Of a stretch of DNA of 64,000 nucleotides, positions 21,965 to 33,694 are shown in pieces. A model generated the notes under the pieces. The model worked only from the letters and a program-made list of their open reading frames with translations, had not been told where the DNA came from and did no database searches. Source of the stretch: Miscanthus floridulus (Eukaryota; Streptophyta; Magnoliopsida; Poales; Poaceae); contig NC_089587.1 of assembly GCF_019320115.1 (NCBI RefSeq), positions 84,182,384 through 84,246,383 on the forward strand. The letters are read 5' to 3'. The translations under genes were made by a program, and so were the position numbers. Within the stretch, counting starts at the first letter, position 1; the number at the start of each line of letters is the position of its first letter.

Positions 21965-24352
21965 TCAAGCTTTAGGGATCCAAACTTGTTGAGGGCCCTT
22001 CACCTTCTCAACAAGTGACTTAGCCACCCAAATCTTCTTAGGCCTACTCTTGTTAGGGGGTCCTAAGAACATGACTTTCATCTTTCCACTAGAATCTTTT
22101 CTAAGCATGTAGTGAGCATTGAAAGCGAAGGGTCTAGCATGCTTGGGCAAGGGTTGTGGTGGTGGAGTTTGACACTCATAAGCAAAGTGGCCTTCTTGTC
22201 CACATTCAAAACATCTCTTTGGCTTTGGCTTTGGCTTTGATTGTTGGTGTTGAGCTTGAGCCTTCTTCTTCTCCACACTTGCCATATATCCAATACCACT
22301 TCTATCCATCTTCATGACGGTATTCATGAGTAGCTCACTTTGGAGATGCTTGCCCCTAGCAAACTTGCTCAATCCCACCTTGAGATGCTCTTTCTCCATT
22401 TTGAGCTTCTTGTTCTCTTCCTTGAGAATATCATTGTTCTTCTCTTCCTTGAGTTTCTTGTTTTCTTCTTTGAGCTTCTCATTCTCAAGGAACAACTCTT
22501 TGTCATGATCAAGAGTTTCTAGCACAATGGTGTTGTGACTTTTCATCTCTTCAAGATCTTTCATGAGCTTCTCATTGTCACTCTTGAGCTTGACATACTC
22601 ATCATAGTCATTGCACTCAACCACTTGCTTGCCTTTGCTACTAGATCCATGCTCAATGCTTTCATCAATTAAATCATCACATGAGGTAGCTATATCAATC
22701 TTAACAACATGGTTAGTAGCATCATGTGGCTCATTTGGTAAGAATTCTTGTGCAATAATAAGGGTATCATAATTGATCTTTAGAGTTGTATATTCATCTT
22801 TTAGCTTGTTGTGACTAGTGACAAGCTCATTGTGCACCCACTCAAGTTTATCATTTTTATCTTTAAGCTCTTTCTTAGAAGATTTGAGCTCCTTGAGTTT
22901 GGATGATAGAGAATCATTTGTTTCTTTGAGCTCATCATTAGCCTTTTCTAATGTATCACACTTAGCTAAGAGTGAATCATTTTTAGCATCAAGTTTTTCA
23001 TTTGTAGCTCTACTCTTTCTAATGATCTTAGTATATTTTCTTAGTATTTTGACAAGATCATCATATGTAGGTGAGTCATCATCATCGCTATCGCTATCAT
23101 CATCACTAGCATGTTCATCATCACTACTATCATCACTCTTAGTTACCTTGCGTTCACCTTTGGCCATAAGGCATAGGTGTGTAGAGGATGATGGCGATGA
23201 TGGTGGTGAAGATGCAAGATCAATAGCAATGGCGGCCACCTTTTCATCATCACTATCATCATCGGATGATCCACTTGATGAATCAATGTCCGTGAGCCAA
23301 TCACCTACAATATAGGCCTTGCCACTCTTCTTCTTCTTGTAGAAGTCTCTCTTTTTGTCATCTCTCTTCTTGTAGGGCTTGTTCTTTTTCTTTTCATCTT
23401 CATCGCTTGAATCATCTTTCTTGCCCTTGTTCTTGAACTTGTCTTTCTTGGGCTTTGTGCATTGATGAGCTAGGTGGCCAAGTTCGCCACAATTGTAGCA
23501 ATCCATCTCGGAGATTGGCTTTCTTCTTGAGCTAGTGAAGAACTTCTTCTTCTTGCCATCAAACTTGATGCCACTCTTGTTTAGCCTTTTTAGCATCTTG
23601 GTGGTCTTCTTCACCATGAGGGCAAGGCTTTCTTCATCATCTTCATCACTTGAGCTCTCATACTCAAGTCTTGCTTTACCCTTGTCTTGGCTGGCTTTGA
23701 ATGCTAAGTCCTTCTCTTTCTTCTTTGTAGAGGATGAGCCATCTTATGGTGTGATGTGCATGTACATCTCATGAGCATTGATCTTTCCCAAGATTTGTGT
23801 CGGTGTAGCGGCGGAAAGATCACCTTGATGTAGCATGGTCACAATGTGCCCATATTTGTCAATGGGGAGGACACTCAAGATTTTTCTCACAACGTCGGAT
23901 GGTGACATTTGAGTAAGTCCAAGCCCATTGACTTCCTCTACAAGAACATTTAAATGAGAATACATCTCATTAGCACTTTCTTTGGGAAACATCTCAAAAG
24001 AGTTTAGTTTCTTAATTACAAGATGATAGCATTCCTCACGCTCACTCTTGGTTCCCTCATGGAGCGCACAAACGTCCGACCATAGTGCATGGGCGTCTTT
24101 GTGGTTCCTTACATGATTGAACACATCTTTGCAAAGGCCTCTAAAGATTGTGTTGCGAGGCTTTGCATTCCATTTTTCATAGTTCACTTCATCGCCTTGA
24201 AGTTGTGTGGCATTCTTAGGTGTTGGGAACCCTTGAGAGGCGGCTCTAAGTATTCCAACGTCTAGAGCTTCTAAGTACGCTTCCATGCGGATTTTCCAAT
24301 ATGAAAAATCATCTCCCTCAAAGATAGGAGGAGGTCCATCCCCGTGAGACAT
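21965..24352 (-). pseudogene. gag: SIRE-minus gag, one nonsense codon
   Basis: The frame spans 796 codons from ATG 24352 (MSHGDGPPPIFEGDDFSYWK) to TGA 21967-21965. The N-terminal third is the copia gag domain (NHKDAHALWSDVCALHEG, NSFEMFPKESANEMYSHLNV). A first CCHC knuckle follows (CYNCGELGHLAHQC), then acidic and lysine-rich repeats, a long coiled coil rich in K/E/L/N (about 22990-22380), and a second CCHC knuckle (CFECGQEGHFAYEC near 22215-22170). One TAA at 23746-23744 replaces a CAA kept in SIRE-plus. Two zinc knuckles and a long coiled coil make it larger than a standard copia gag, as in SIRE-type elements. Confidence 0.9.
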
Positions 24353-24388
24353 CTTGCTCTAAGTGATTAAGCTTAAAAACGTGAGCAC

Positions 24389-24405
24389 GAGGCTCTGATA
24401 CCAAT
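24389..24405 (-). other. SIRE-minus primer-binding site
   Basis: The minus-strand sequence ATTGGTATCAGAGCCTC directly follows the 5' LTR and matches the initiator tRNA-Met site. Confidence 0.85.
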
Positions 24406-25977
24406 TGAAAGGATCAAGATGCCCAAGAGGGGGGTGAATTAGGCTAATTCGAAATTCTCTTGCAATAAACAAATCCTACGGATAGCCCAATTAACCCCTT
24501 GTGCCTAGAAAAGTGTTTCTATTAAACTAATGCACAATGAACTCGCAACCTATGTTCCAAACTTACTCTAGCAAGCAATTCTATGGATGTAAAACAAGCA
24601 TTGAATTGCTCAAAGTAAATACTCAAGGTAAGTGCTCAAAGTAAATAGAGAGAGAAAGGAACGTGGCGATGTTTTGCCGAGGTATCAGAGAGTCGCCACT
24701 CCCCACTAGTCCTCGTTGGAGCACCCGCGCAAGGGTGTAGCTCCCCCTTGATCTGCACAAGGATCAAGTGCTCTCTACGGGTTGATTCTTTGACACTCCG
24801 TCGCGTTGAATCACCCAAAGCCGCTCACAACTTGAGTTGGGTCACCCACAAGCTCCGCCGGGTGAACATCAAACTCCCAATCACCACCAAGCCATCTAGG
24901 TGATGGCGATCACCAAGAGTAACAAGCACGAACTCTCACTTGACCACGCGAAGCCTAATGAGAAGATGGATGCACACTTTGCTACTCTTGATTTGCTAGT
25001 GAGGCTACTCTCTTGGATTCTCAAATCACAAACACCTCACTAGGACCGTGCTCTTCTTGGCACTCACAAACATGTTTCTCAGCTGTTGGAATGAGCAAAA
25101 GTTACTCCACTCACGAGTGGAGCTTCTATTTATAAGGTAGCCTGAAAAACGAACCGTTACGAGCTTCTGCGGGATGACCGGACGCTCCGATCGTTTTGAC
25201 CGGACGCTCCGGTCAGTTCAACCTATGAACAGTTTTCAAGTGATGACCGGACACTGTCAGGGTCCGGTCAGTACCAACCGAACGCGTCTGGTCGCTCTTG
25301 GAAGCTTACTGTAAACGACCGGACGCTGGATACTCAGGGTCCGGTCACCACTGACCGGACGCGTCTGGTCACTCTTTCCCAAGTCTGGACCCTTACTGGA
25401 GTCGACCGGACACTAGCCCTCAGCATCCGGTCACACGACCTTCTAGTGTCCGGTCACACCTGACTTGTTCTTCACGGTCAAATGAACTGACCGGACCCTA
25501 CGGCCAGCGTCCGGTCGCACCGGAGCCAGCGTCCGGTCAGTGTTTGACCCTCCATTCACTTCCAACTTTCGAACATATGTGAATGAAGTTTGCTCCAAAG
25601 GATCTTAGGCATTCATAGGAGCTACCTAGAGCTAGTTTTAACAAGTGTGCACCACACCTAACTCACTAGACTCAACTAGGTCAAGCTACCCGTTCATACC
25701 CCCCTTAATAGTACAACCAAAGGAAAAACAAAGTCCTAAACTACTCTAAGTGTCTCTCCAACTCCAATCGACACTTAGAACTAGTTATCCTTAACCTTGT
25801 CGTCCATCCTTTAAAAACTGAAACAATTTCCATAGTAGGGGCATGACAACCTTGATTGCCCAATCGATCTCCATTACCATGACCTAACTTAATTGCCTCT
25901 GCAAAACACACGTTAGTCATAGTATTCTTGTATTGACATTAATCACCGAAATCCAACTAGGGACCTAGATGCTTTCA
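24406..25977 (-). repeat. SIRE-minus 5' LTR
   Basis: This 1572-bp LTR pairs with 12755-14326. It carries the motif cluster at 25184-25540 and the minus-strand TATA box CTTATAAATAG at 25126-25136. Confidence 0.9.
25184..25540 (-). promoter_or_regulatory. GACCGGAC motif cluster in SIRE-minus 5' LTR
   Basis: Seven exact GACCGGAC and five exact GTCCGGTC words, plus several one-off variants, lie in about 360 bp, mostly followed by GC or preceded by GC. In LTR orientation the cluster lies about 50-410 bp upstream of the TATA box. Confidence 0.7.
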
Positions 25978-26806
25978 AGGCATATTGTGACCATGCTTCA
26001 TCAAGGTGATCTTTCCACCGCTACACCGACTCAAATCTTGGAAAAGATCAATGATTATGGGATGTACATGCATATCACACCACAAGATGGCTCATCCTCT
26101 ACCAAGAAGAAAGACAAAGACTTAGCATTCAAGGCTAGCTGAGAGAAGGGCAAAGTAAGAATTGAGTATGAGAGCTCAAGTGATGATGAAGTTGATGATG
26201 CAAGTCTTGCTCTGATGGTGAGAAGAACCGCCAAGATGCTAAAGAAGCTCAATAAGAGTGGCATCAAGTTTGATGGCAAGAAAAAGAAGTTCTTCACTAG
26301 CACTAGAAGGAAGCCAATCTCTAAGATGGATTGCTACAATTGTGGAGAACTTAGTCATCTAGCACATCAATGCACCAAGCCCTAGAAAGACATGTACAAG
26401 AAGAAGAACAAGGGCAAGAAAGATGACTCAAGTGATGAAGATAAAGATGAAAAGAAGAAAAATAAGCCATACAAGAAGAAAGATGGCAAGAAGGACTTCC
26501 ATAAGAAGAAGAAAAATGGGAATGCATATATCATCGGTGATTGGCTCATGGACATTAATTCATCTAGTTGCTCATTCGATGATGATAGTGACAATGAGAA
26601 GGTGGCCGTCATTGTGATTGACTCTTCATCATCTTCACCGACACCACCATCGTCATCCTCTACACACCTATGCCTAATGGCCAAGGGTGAATAAAAGGTA
26701 TCAAATGATGATGATAGTAGTGGTGATGATCATGCTAATAATGATGATAGTGATAGTGATGTTGATAAATTTGAATCACCTTCATATGATGATCTTGTTA
26801 AATTGT
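25978..26806 (+). pseudogene. gag: SIRE-plus gag, middle part
   Basis: The coding line of 12249-12754 resumes after SIRE-minus with HIVTMLHQGD. It includes the first zinc knuckle (CYNCGELSHLAHQC near 26332-26373), the lysine-rich and acidic/serine-rich stretch, and the SPSYDDLVKLL segment. In-frame stops interrupt it (for example at 26139, 26383 and 26692). It is cut at ATTGT (26802-26806) by the Tat element and continues at 39518. Confidence 0.8.
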
Positions 26807-27279
26807 TGTGGGGTGTACGACCCTGGATACCCATGGCAGACCACATGGGCTATGCTCCTAGGGGTGGCCTAGCCCACAAGAAGAAGCCTTGCGAGGCACG
26901 ACTCTGCTCGGCGCCTTCCGCAAGACATTGGGAAGATATCCTGAAGATATTACGAGATCTGTTAGGATATATATGATCCCAGGATTCCTGTAATCAGTTA
27001 TTACTTTTCGGTTATCTCTTAGATCTAACTAACTTGTAACCCTGCCTCCCGGACTATATAAGGTAGGCAAGGACCCCCTCTAAAATCATGGCATATCATA
27101 CGATAGCTAATACAAACCAACAGGCCATAGGAGTAGGCTATTACATCATACTGATAGCCTGAACCTGTCTAACTCATGTGTCTCTATTGCCTTCTTATTC
27201 TTGATCTCGTGCTCCTCTGTCGATCAATCTACATTCATGGGATACCCCTTGAAGGACTGCCGATGATATTCTATCGACA
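26807..27279 (+). repeat. Tat element 5' LTR
   Basis: The 473-bp LTR runs TGTGGGGTGTACGACC...TTCTATCGACA. A TATA-like GGACTATATAAGG is near 27051-27063. Confidence 0.85.
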
Positions 27280-27299
27280 GTTGGCGTGCCAGGTAGGGG
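27280..27299 (+). other. Tat element primer-binding site
   Basis: GTTGGCGTGCCAGGTAGGGG follows the LTR. TGGCG... is the usual opening of gypsy primer sites, but I do not assign the tRNA. Confidence 0.55.
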
Positions 27300-27327
27300 T
27301 GTGCGTGCTGTTTCCTTGTTGAACAAG

Positions 27328-29560
27328 ATGGATTTTTCCGTAGGCTCTTCGTCCCTTCCATAGCCTAGCTAGATCTTCATGGTCAGATCCATCTTGTGGG
27401 TCATCAACACTGACAGAGTCGGAGAGCTCCTCGAGCCGGAGCAGATCAGTTCTACACCGGCCATCCCTGCACCTGCAATTGTAGATCCAATCTCGGAGGT
27501 GATTCCGAGGTCTCTTTCGGCAACAACTCGCCATCTGCTTCCTCACTACTAGAGGAGGCTGATCAACAACGACGATCTGATCGAATCCATCGATCAGGTC
27601 AGACTAAAGCTCGCTGATTGTCTCTCCATCACCAAATCGGCACTAGACACTCTGGTTCAGCACCGACCACCCTCTGATTCAGATCTATCGGAGGGTGCTC
27701 AGGAAACTACAAGGGCTACGGCCCTACCCTTTGGATTCTCCAATGCTACCGCCGCTTACCAGCATGCCCTAAGGGGCAAACTCGCCGACCAGGTCATCGT
27801 CCAGCTCCTACCGGCCATCAACACGCTACACTTAGGCCGAAGCCCCGGGGCGCACCTCCAGACCATCCCGGAAGAAACTCCAGGCTCTGAGTCTTAGGGC
27901 TCTATGGAGACCCTCACCGAAACCTTCTCCAATCAATTTCTCCTTCCACCCTTCTGGGGTGGTGCAATCTTCAATGTCAGCATCGATAGCCCTCCTTAGA
28001 ACGGCGAAACCGAGGAGGAGCGCATTGCTTAGGAGAACCAAAACGTCAACCGCGCACAGTGGCGATAAAACAAGGCTGCCATCGCGAGGGCTGAGGCTGC
28101 TCAGAATAATTGGCTTAACTCTCAAGGAAGACCGCTCCTGCTCTACCACGACATCGATGAAGAATTTCTCCACGTTGACAGCCAGGACGTCTTCAAGACT
28201 CCAAGCGCCAATTTGGCAGTAGCTGCTAACGAGCTCGCTCATTTCCCTCAAACTCCCAAGCTTGCCAAGATCACCACCATGCTTAAAGCGGCTCACTGTC
28301 AAGTCAACGAGATCCATGAGGATCAAAGACCTTCATGCTCTATGAGCACGATTCACCGATCAGCTGCGCCGAGGTCCAATCGCCGCCCCAGTCAAAGTCG
28401 TTTCGCCGACCAGTCGATACCTCTCCAGGGGGACCCGAGGGCCATCACACCGAACACCATTGCTAGCATGACCAGGAGGTCAAATAGGATGCTAGAGTAC
28501 ATCTTAGCAACCTCCGGGATGCACAGCGGTGTATCGAGTAATGTCGCTTTGGTCGCCATGAAGACGAAGTGCGTCGCCACCAGGATTACGAAAAGGAGTA
28601 TGGCAACTCGGACTCAGCCCTCGAGCCTATCCCCGACCACAACGCTACAGACGACAGTGTCGACAACCCTGAAGGGCCTCTAGCTTTCACTAGGGCACTC
28701 TGGACGCTTCGATGGCCCCGTGGTTTTAATATCACTGGGGTCAAGCCCTACGAAGGAAGAATGAACCCAACTCAGTGGCTGCAGGCTTATGCCACTACCA
28801 TCCGCGCTGCAGGAGGAGACACCAGCGTCATGGCAAATTATCTCCCCGTCATGCTCATGCCACCCACCATGAGCTGGTTCACTAGCCTTGCGCTAGACTC
28901 CATCGGGTCATGGGAAGAATTGAAGAATTCTTCACCGATAACTATATGGCCACGTGTACTTGACCCGGCATGAAGCATGATCTCAACTACATCAACCAGA
29001 AGCGATCCGAGCTCCTCCACAGCTATATCTAGCGTTTCTCCGAGATGAGGAACTTTATCTCCAACATCACAGAAGCTGAAGTCATCGCCGCCTTTATCTG
29101 AGGACTCCATCATCGTGAGCTTCGCTCCAAATTCAACCGTAAGCCACCGACCGGTATCAGCGAAATGATAACTACCGCCAACCAGTACGCCGATGTAGAG
29201 GAAGCCAAGGTGCGCTTCAATGAGGATGCAGGCACTCAGCGACCACCTCATCGATATGATGATCACCCCGACGACCGATGTCACAGTGACCACAGCTATC
29301 ATCGTGATAGCGGCCGTGAGCAAACAAGAGGACACAGGCCTAGCCAAAATTGCCACCGTCGACCAGAACACATCTTCGCCGTCGTTAGTCAACCTTGCGC
29401 CAAGCATAACTATGACGACCAGTATCAAAAGATCCTCGACGGCCCATGCCCTCTTCACAAGAACGCCAAACACAAGATGAAGGACTGCATTGGTCTGGCC
29501 AGGGAGTTCCAAGACAAGAGGCTCAATGACGACGCTAACGATGGAGCCAGAGGTTGCTGA
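27328..29560 (+). pseudogene. gag: Tat element gag
   Basis: This is a degraded gag from ATG 27328. The conserved capsid-like part is at about 28720-29200: ITGVKPYEGRMNPTQWLQAY, then SWFTSLALDSIGSWEELK and a NQKRSELLHSYI-type segment. It ends in an H/R/D-rich tail with a CxxH...KDC motif (CPLHKNAKHKMKDC near 29445-29490). Frameshifts (near 28680 and 28935) and several stops break it. The N-terminal 1.1 kb is weakly conserved and its limits are uncertain. Confidence 0.65.
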
Positions 29561-29769
29561 CCACCTAGGAACAACAACAACGCCTTTTAGGACCATAATA
29601 AGGTGGTCGCCACCATCTTTGGGGGCCTCACCTCCACTGAGAGTCGAAGGGAATGGAAGCTTGCCACTCGACGAGTGCTCGTCATCGCTTCAGAAGAAAC
29701 TACCGCCGACCCCAGCTATCACCCATGGTCCAAGGTCCTCATCACCTTCAGCAGGGCTGACTAGTGGGC

Positions 29770-30475
29770 AGACATACCATATATAAAGCGTTTCCCCCTC
29801 ATCCTCGACGCAACCATCTAGAAGGTGCTCTTCAAAAAGTCCTTATTGATGGTGGCAGTGCTTTGAACCTACTCTTCGCTGGAGCCCTAAGGGAGTTGGG
29901 CCTCGCGATATCAGATCTCACACCCTCGGACTCCTCCTTCTGGGGTGTGGTACCTGGAAGGGCATCTAGACCACTTGGAGAGATCACCCTACCAATATAG
30001 TTCAACACAGCAAGCAACTACCATGTCGAGCATATCAACTTCTATGTCGCCGACTTCAACACCGCCTACCACGCCATACTTGGCCGGCTAGCTCTGGCCA
30101 AATTCATGGTCATACCACACTATGTGTATCTGGTGTTGAAGATGCCTTTGCCTGCAGGAGTCCTGGCTCTACGGGCCAACCTTTCTATTGCCTATGCCTA
30201 CGAGACAGAGAGTCTCGCTCTCACCACCAACCTCTCCATCTAGATGGCTAGCGTGGTCACCGAAGCCAAGACAGTACCCGCCGATGACATAGAGATTCTA
30301 GAGCTAGAGCTTCCCCGCACCTCCACCAAGTCTAGGGAAATCAAGGAGGTCGGCCTTGGCCTCGACGACGCCTCCAAGACCATGAAGATTGGGGCTCACC
30401 TTGACCCCAAATAGGAAGGCGCGCTCATCTCCTTCCTACATGCCAACACCGATGTGTTTGCTTGAAAACCTACAA
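29770..30475 (+). pseudogene. Tat element protease region
   Basis: The segment VLIDGGSALNLLFAGALREL (about 29835-29895) carries the aspartic protease active site in the DGG form common in this lineage. It is followed by the flap-side strand HAILGRLALAKFMVIPHY (about 30070-30125). Stops interrupt the linker leading into reverse transcriptase. Confidence 0.65.
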
Positions 30476-30477
30476 AC

Positions 30478-31838
30478 ATGCCAGGGGTACCACGAGAGAA
30501 GATCGAGCACTCCTTGAATGTCTCGCCAACCGCTAAACCGATCAAGCAGAAACTTCGCCAATTCATGCTAGACAAGAAGGAGGCTATTAGGGTAGAAATA
30601 AAACGGCTCTTAGCTACCGGGTTTATTAAAGAAGTGTATCATCTAGATTGGTTAGCAAACCCTATTCTCGTTCGAAAAAGAATAAAGAATGGAGAATGTG
30701 CATTGATTATACTGATCTTAACAAACACTGCCCTAAAGACCCCTTTGGCTTGCCTCGGATAGACGAGGTTGTAGACTCTACCGCCAGCTGTGAACTACTC
30801 TCTTTCCTTGACTGTTACTCTGGCTATCATCAGATCTCCCTCAAGGAAGAAGACTAGATAAAAACATCATTCATTACACCTTTCGGTGCATACTGCTACA
30901 AAACTATGTCCTTCGGACTCAAGAACACTGGGGCTACCTATCAAAGGGCCATTCAGATGTGCCTCGACCAGCAGATCGGCCGCAACGTCGAAGCCTACAT
31001 TGATGACATGGTCGTCAAAACCAAGACAGCCAACAACCTTATCGCCGACCTTGAAGAAACCTTCGCTAATATGAACAAGTACCGATGGAAGCTGAACCCT
31101 TCAAAGTGCATCTTTAGAGTTCCATCCGGTATACTGCTGGGCTACATTGTCAGTGCTTAAGGCATCGAGCCTAATCCTGACAAGGTCTCCACCATCACCA
31201 ATATGAAATGGCCAACATGTGTTAAGGATATACAAAAGCTTACAGGTTGCATGGCTGCTTTAAGCCGCTTCATATCACGCCTCAGTGAAAAAGGGCTACC
31301 TTTCTTCAAGCTCCTCAAGGCCTCCGAGCACTTTTCCTGGTCAGAGGAGGCAGACTCAGCTTTTGAGCAGCTCAAGTTGTTCTTAACAAAGCCACCGATC
31401 ATGACAGCCCCAAGGCCAGATGAGACTCTGCTAATATACATCGCCGCCACTTCTTATGTCGTGAGCACAGCTATCTTCATTGAACATGAGGAAGCCAAGC
31501 ACGCTTACAAGGTGCAATGTCCGGTCTACTTTATCAATGAAGTACTTAATGAGCCAAAAACTCGTTATCCCTAGGTACAAAAGCTGTTATATGCAATTCT
31601 GATTATGTCGCGCAAGCTCTGACATTACTTCGAATACTACAAGATCACCGTGGTCACTGAGTTCCCCTTGGGGGACATTCTTCGCAACAAAGAAGCCAAT
31701 GGCCGCATCATTAAATGGGCTATTGAGCTCAGCACCTATTCCATTGAATTCAGAAGCAGACCTACCATTAAGTCATAAGCGCTCGCTGACTTTGTCGCTA
31801 AATGGACCGAGATCCAAGAGCCCATCGCCGCTACTTGC
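30478..31838 (+). pseudogene. Tat element reverse transcriptase and first RNase H
   Basis: Two overlapping frames, joined by a frameshift near 30700, give the reverse transcriptase: [50 protein letters not shown] and the catalytic YIDDMVV (about 30985-31005). RNase H follows (FEQLKLFLTKPPIMTAP, then TRYP*VQKLLYAI). In-frame stops occur near 30855, 31158 and 31572. The protein is dead, but the order and motifs are clear. Confidence 0.75.
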
Positions 31839-32250
31839 CCTGAACACTGGGTGATGTACTTTGACGGCGCCCTTAACATCAACGATGCTAGTGTGGGCAT
31901 TCTGTTCATTACACCGGCCAAGGATAAGCTATGTTATGTTCTTTAGATACACTTTTCGATCTCCAACAACGCCGCAGAATATGAAGCATGTCTCCATGGT
32001 CTTCATATAGCCATCAAGCTCGGCGTCAAATGCCTAATGGTGTACGGGGACTCCGCATTGGTTATCAACCAGCTCAACAAAGACTGGTCCTGTTCCAGCA
32101 AGAAGATGGATGTTTATTGCGTGGAAATCAGAAAGCTTGAAGGAAAATTCTATGGTATCGAGTATCACCATGTGGTACATGACCAAAATCAACTCGCTGA
32201 TCAGTTATCCAAGCTTGGTTCTTCTTGTGCCGTGATTCTACCGGGGGTTT
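31839..32250 (+). pseudogene. Tat element second (archaeal-type) RNase H
   Basis: VMYFDGALNINDASVGIL, then NNAAEYEACLHGLHIAIKLG and VYGDSALVINQLNKDW, show the D, E and D acidic residues of an archaeal-type RNase H placed between the first RNase H and integrase. This extra domain is a marker of the Tat lineage. One TAG (about 31945) interrupts it. Confidence 0.7.
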
Positions 32251-32289
32251 TTATTCAAGATCTCCTGGCGCCATATATCAAAGAAGATA

Positions 32290-33525
32290 AGGAAGTTGAA
32301 GTAGTTCCCCCTACCGAGCAATTGGTACTTGTGGTACTTTTGCCAGTCGCTGATTGGAGGGAGCAATTCATCAAGTACCACACCAGCGCTGATGGCAGCT
32401 TGATGAAGAAAAGTGCCAAGGAAGGGATACTGCAGAAATGCATCACCCAAGAGGAGAGAGCAAAGCTGCTTCTTGAAATTCACTTTGGTTCCTGCAGCAA
32501 CCATGCGGCCTCGAGAACAATGGTCGGTAAGGCTTTCCGAGCTGGTTTTTGTTGGCCCTCAGCCATCGCTGATGCAGAAGATCTTGTCCAACATTGTGAA
32601 GGATGCCAATTCTTCGCTAAGCAAATACATGTGCCAGCGCAAGAGCTGCAAACCATCCCAGCTTCCTGGCCCTTTGCATGCTGAGGACTGGACATGATCG
32701 GGCCTTTCAAGCTAGCACCAGGTGGTTTCCAGTATGTGTATGTCGCCATGGACAAGTTCTCCAAGTGGATTGAATATAAACCGCTTGTCTCGGCTACTGT
32801 AAAGAAGGCAGTTGAGCTCTTTGATGATATCATCCACAGATTTGGTCTACCAAACAGCATCATCACTGATCTCAGAACTACGTTTACTAGACACCACTTC
32901 TAGGACTTCTGTGAAGACCATTGCATCTCTGTCAAATATGTTTCTGTTGCCCATCCAAGAGCCAATGATCAAGTCGAATGGGCGAACGGTATGATCCTCG
33001 ATGCCCAAAAAATGATTGTATCAGAAAGAAGAAAAACACCTGGGCAGATGGCTCAAGGAGCTTCTAGCTGTAGTCTGGGGGCTGCGTACTCAAGCTAGTC
33101 GCAGCACCAGCATGACTCCATACTTTTTGGTCTATGGCTCAGAAGCCATACTACCAGCGGATGTTACTTTTCGAGCACCTAGAGTGGAAAACTATGATGA
33201 AAAGCAGGCCGAGGCTGTTCAGTTTGAGGACATCGAGAGAGCCGAGGAAGAGAGCCTAATCACCTATGTCTGTATAGCTAAGTATCTGGAAGGCTTGCGG
33301 AGGTACTACAACCAAAACATCAAAGGTCGTTCATTTGCTGTGGGTGATCTCGTTCTCCATAGAAAACAAAAGACTGACGATTTGCACAAGCTCTCTTCCC
33401 CCTGGGAAGGGCCTTATATCGTCAAAGAGGTTACTCGACCAGGTTCTTATCACCTACATAACTTAGAAGGAGTCGATGTTCCCAACTCGTGGCACATCGA
33501 ACACCTTATACGTTTCTATCCTTGA
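32290..33525 (+). pseudogene. Tat element integrase
   Basis: An N-terminal zinc domain (HFGSCSNHAA...HCEGCQFF) is followed by the core with D (LDMIGPF), D (IITDLRTTF) and E (NDQVEWANG). The C-terminal domain reads GDLVLHRKQKTDDLHKL ... SWHIEHLIRFYP and ends at 33525. Stops lie near 32683 and 32901, and a frameshift near 33010. Confidence 0.75.
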
Positions 33526-33694
33526 AACACTACAGATATATACTCTACAAATTTATATTCACTAATGTTTTTTGCTCTCCATAACTTGTCTCTGTTTTGT
33601 CTCTATTGTGGATTAACAACCACTTGTGGTCGTCGAGCTATATGCTACTTCATAACGAACTCCAGTACGTAATCGCCGTAACTGCGCCGACCAT
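33526..33694 (+). other. Gap between Tat integrase and tandem array
   Basis: This is AT-rich non-coding sequence with nothing recognised in it. Confidence 0.5.

Larger units (their letters stand above)
12755..25977 (-). mobile_element. SIRE-minus, nearly intact SIRE/Maximus-like copia
   Basis: This 13.2-kb element is on the minus strand with two LTRs of identical length (1572 bp), primer site, gag, pol, envelope-like gene and polypurine tract in order. It sits inside the gag of SIRE-plus, a member of the same family, between GGGCA (12750-12754) and AGGCA (25978-25982). In the first 420 aligned LTR bases I count about 15 differences, mostly transitions. Gag and pol each have only one nonsense codon, both CAA to TAA. 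It is the best-preserved element in the window. Confidence 0.9.
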
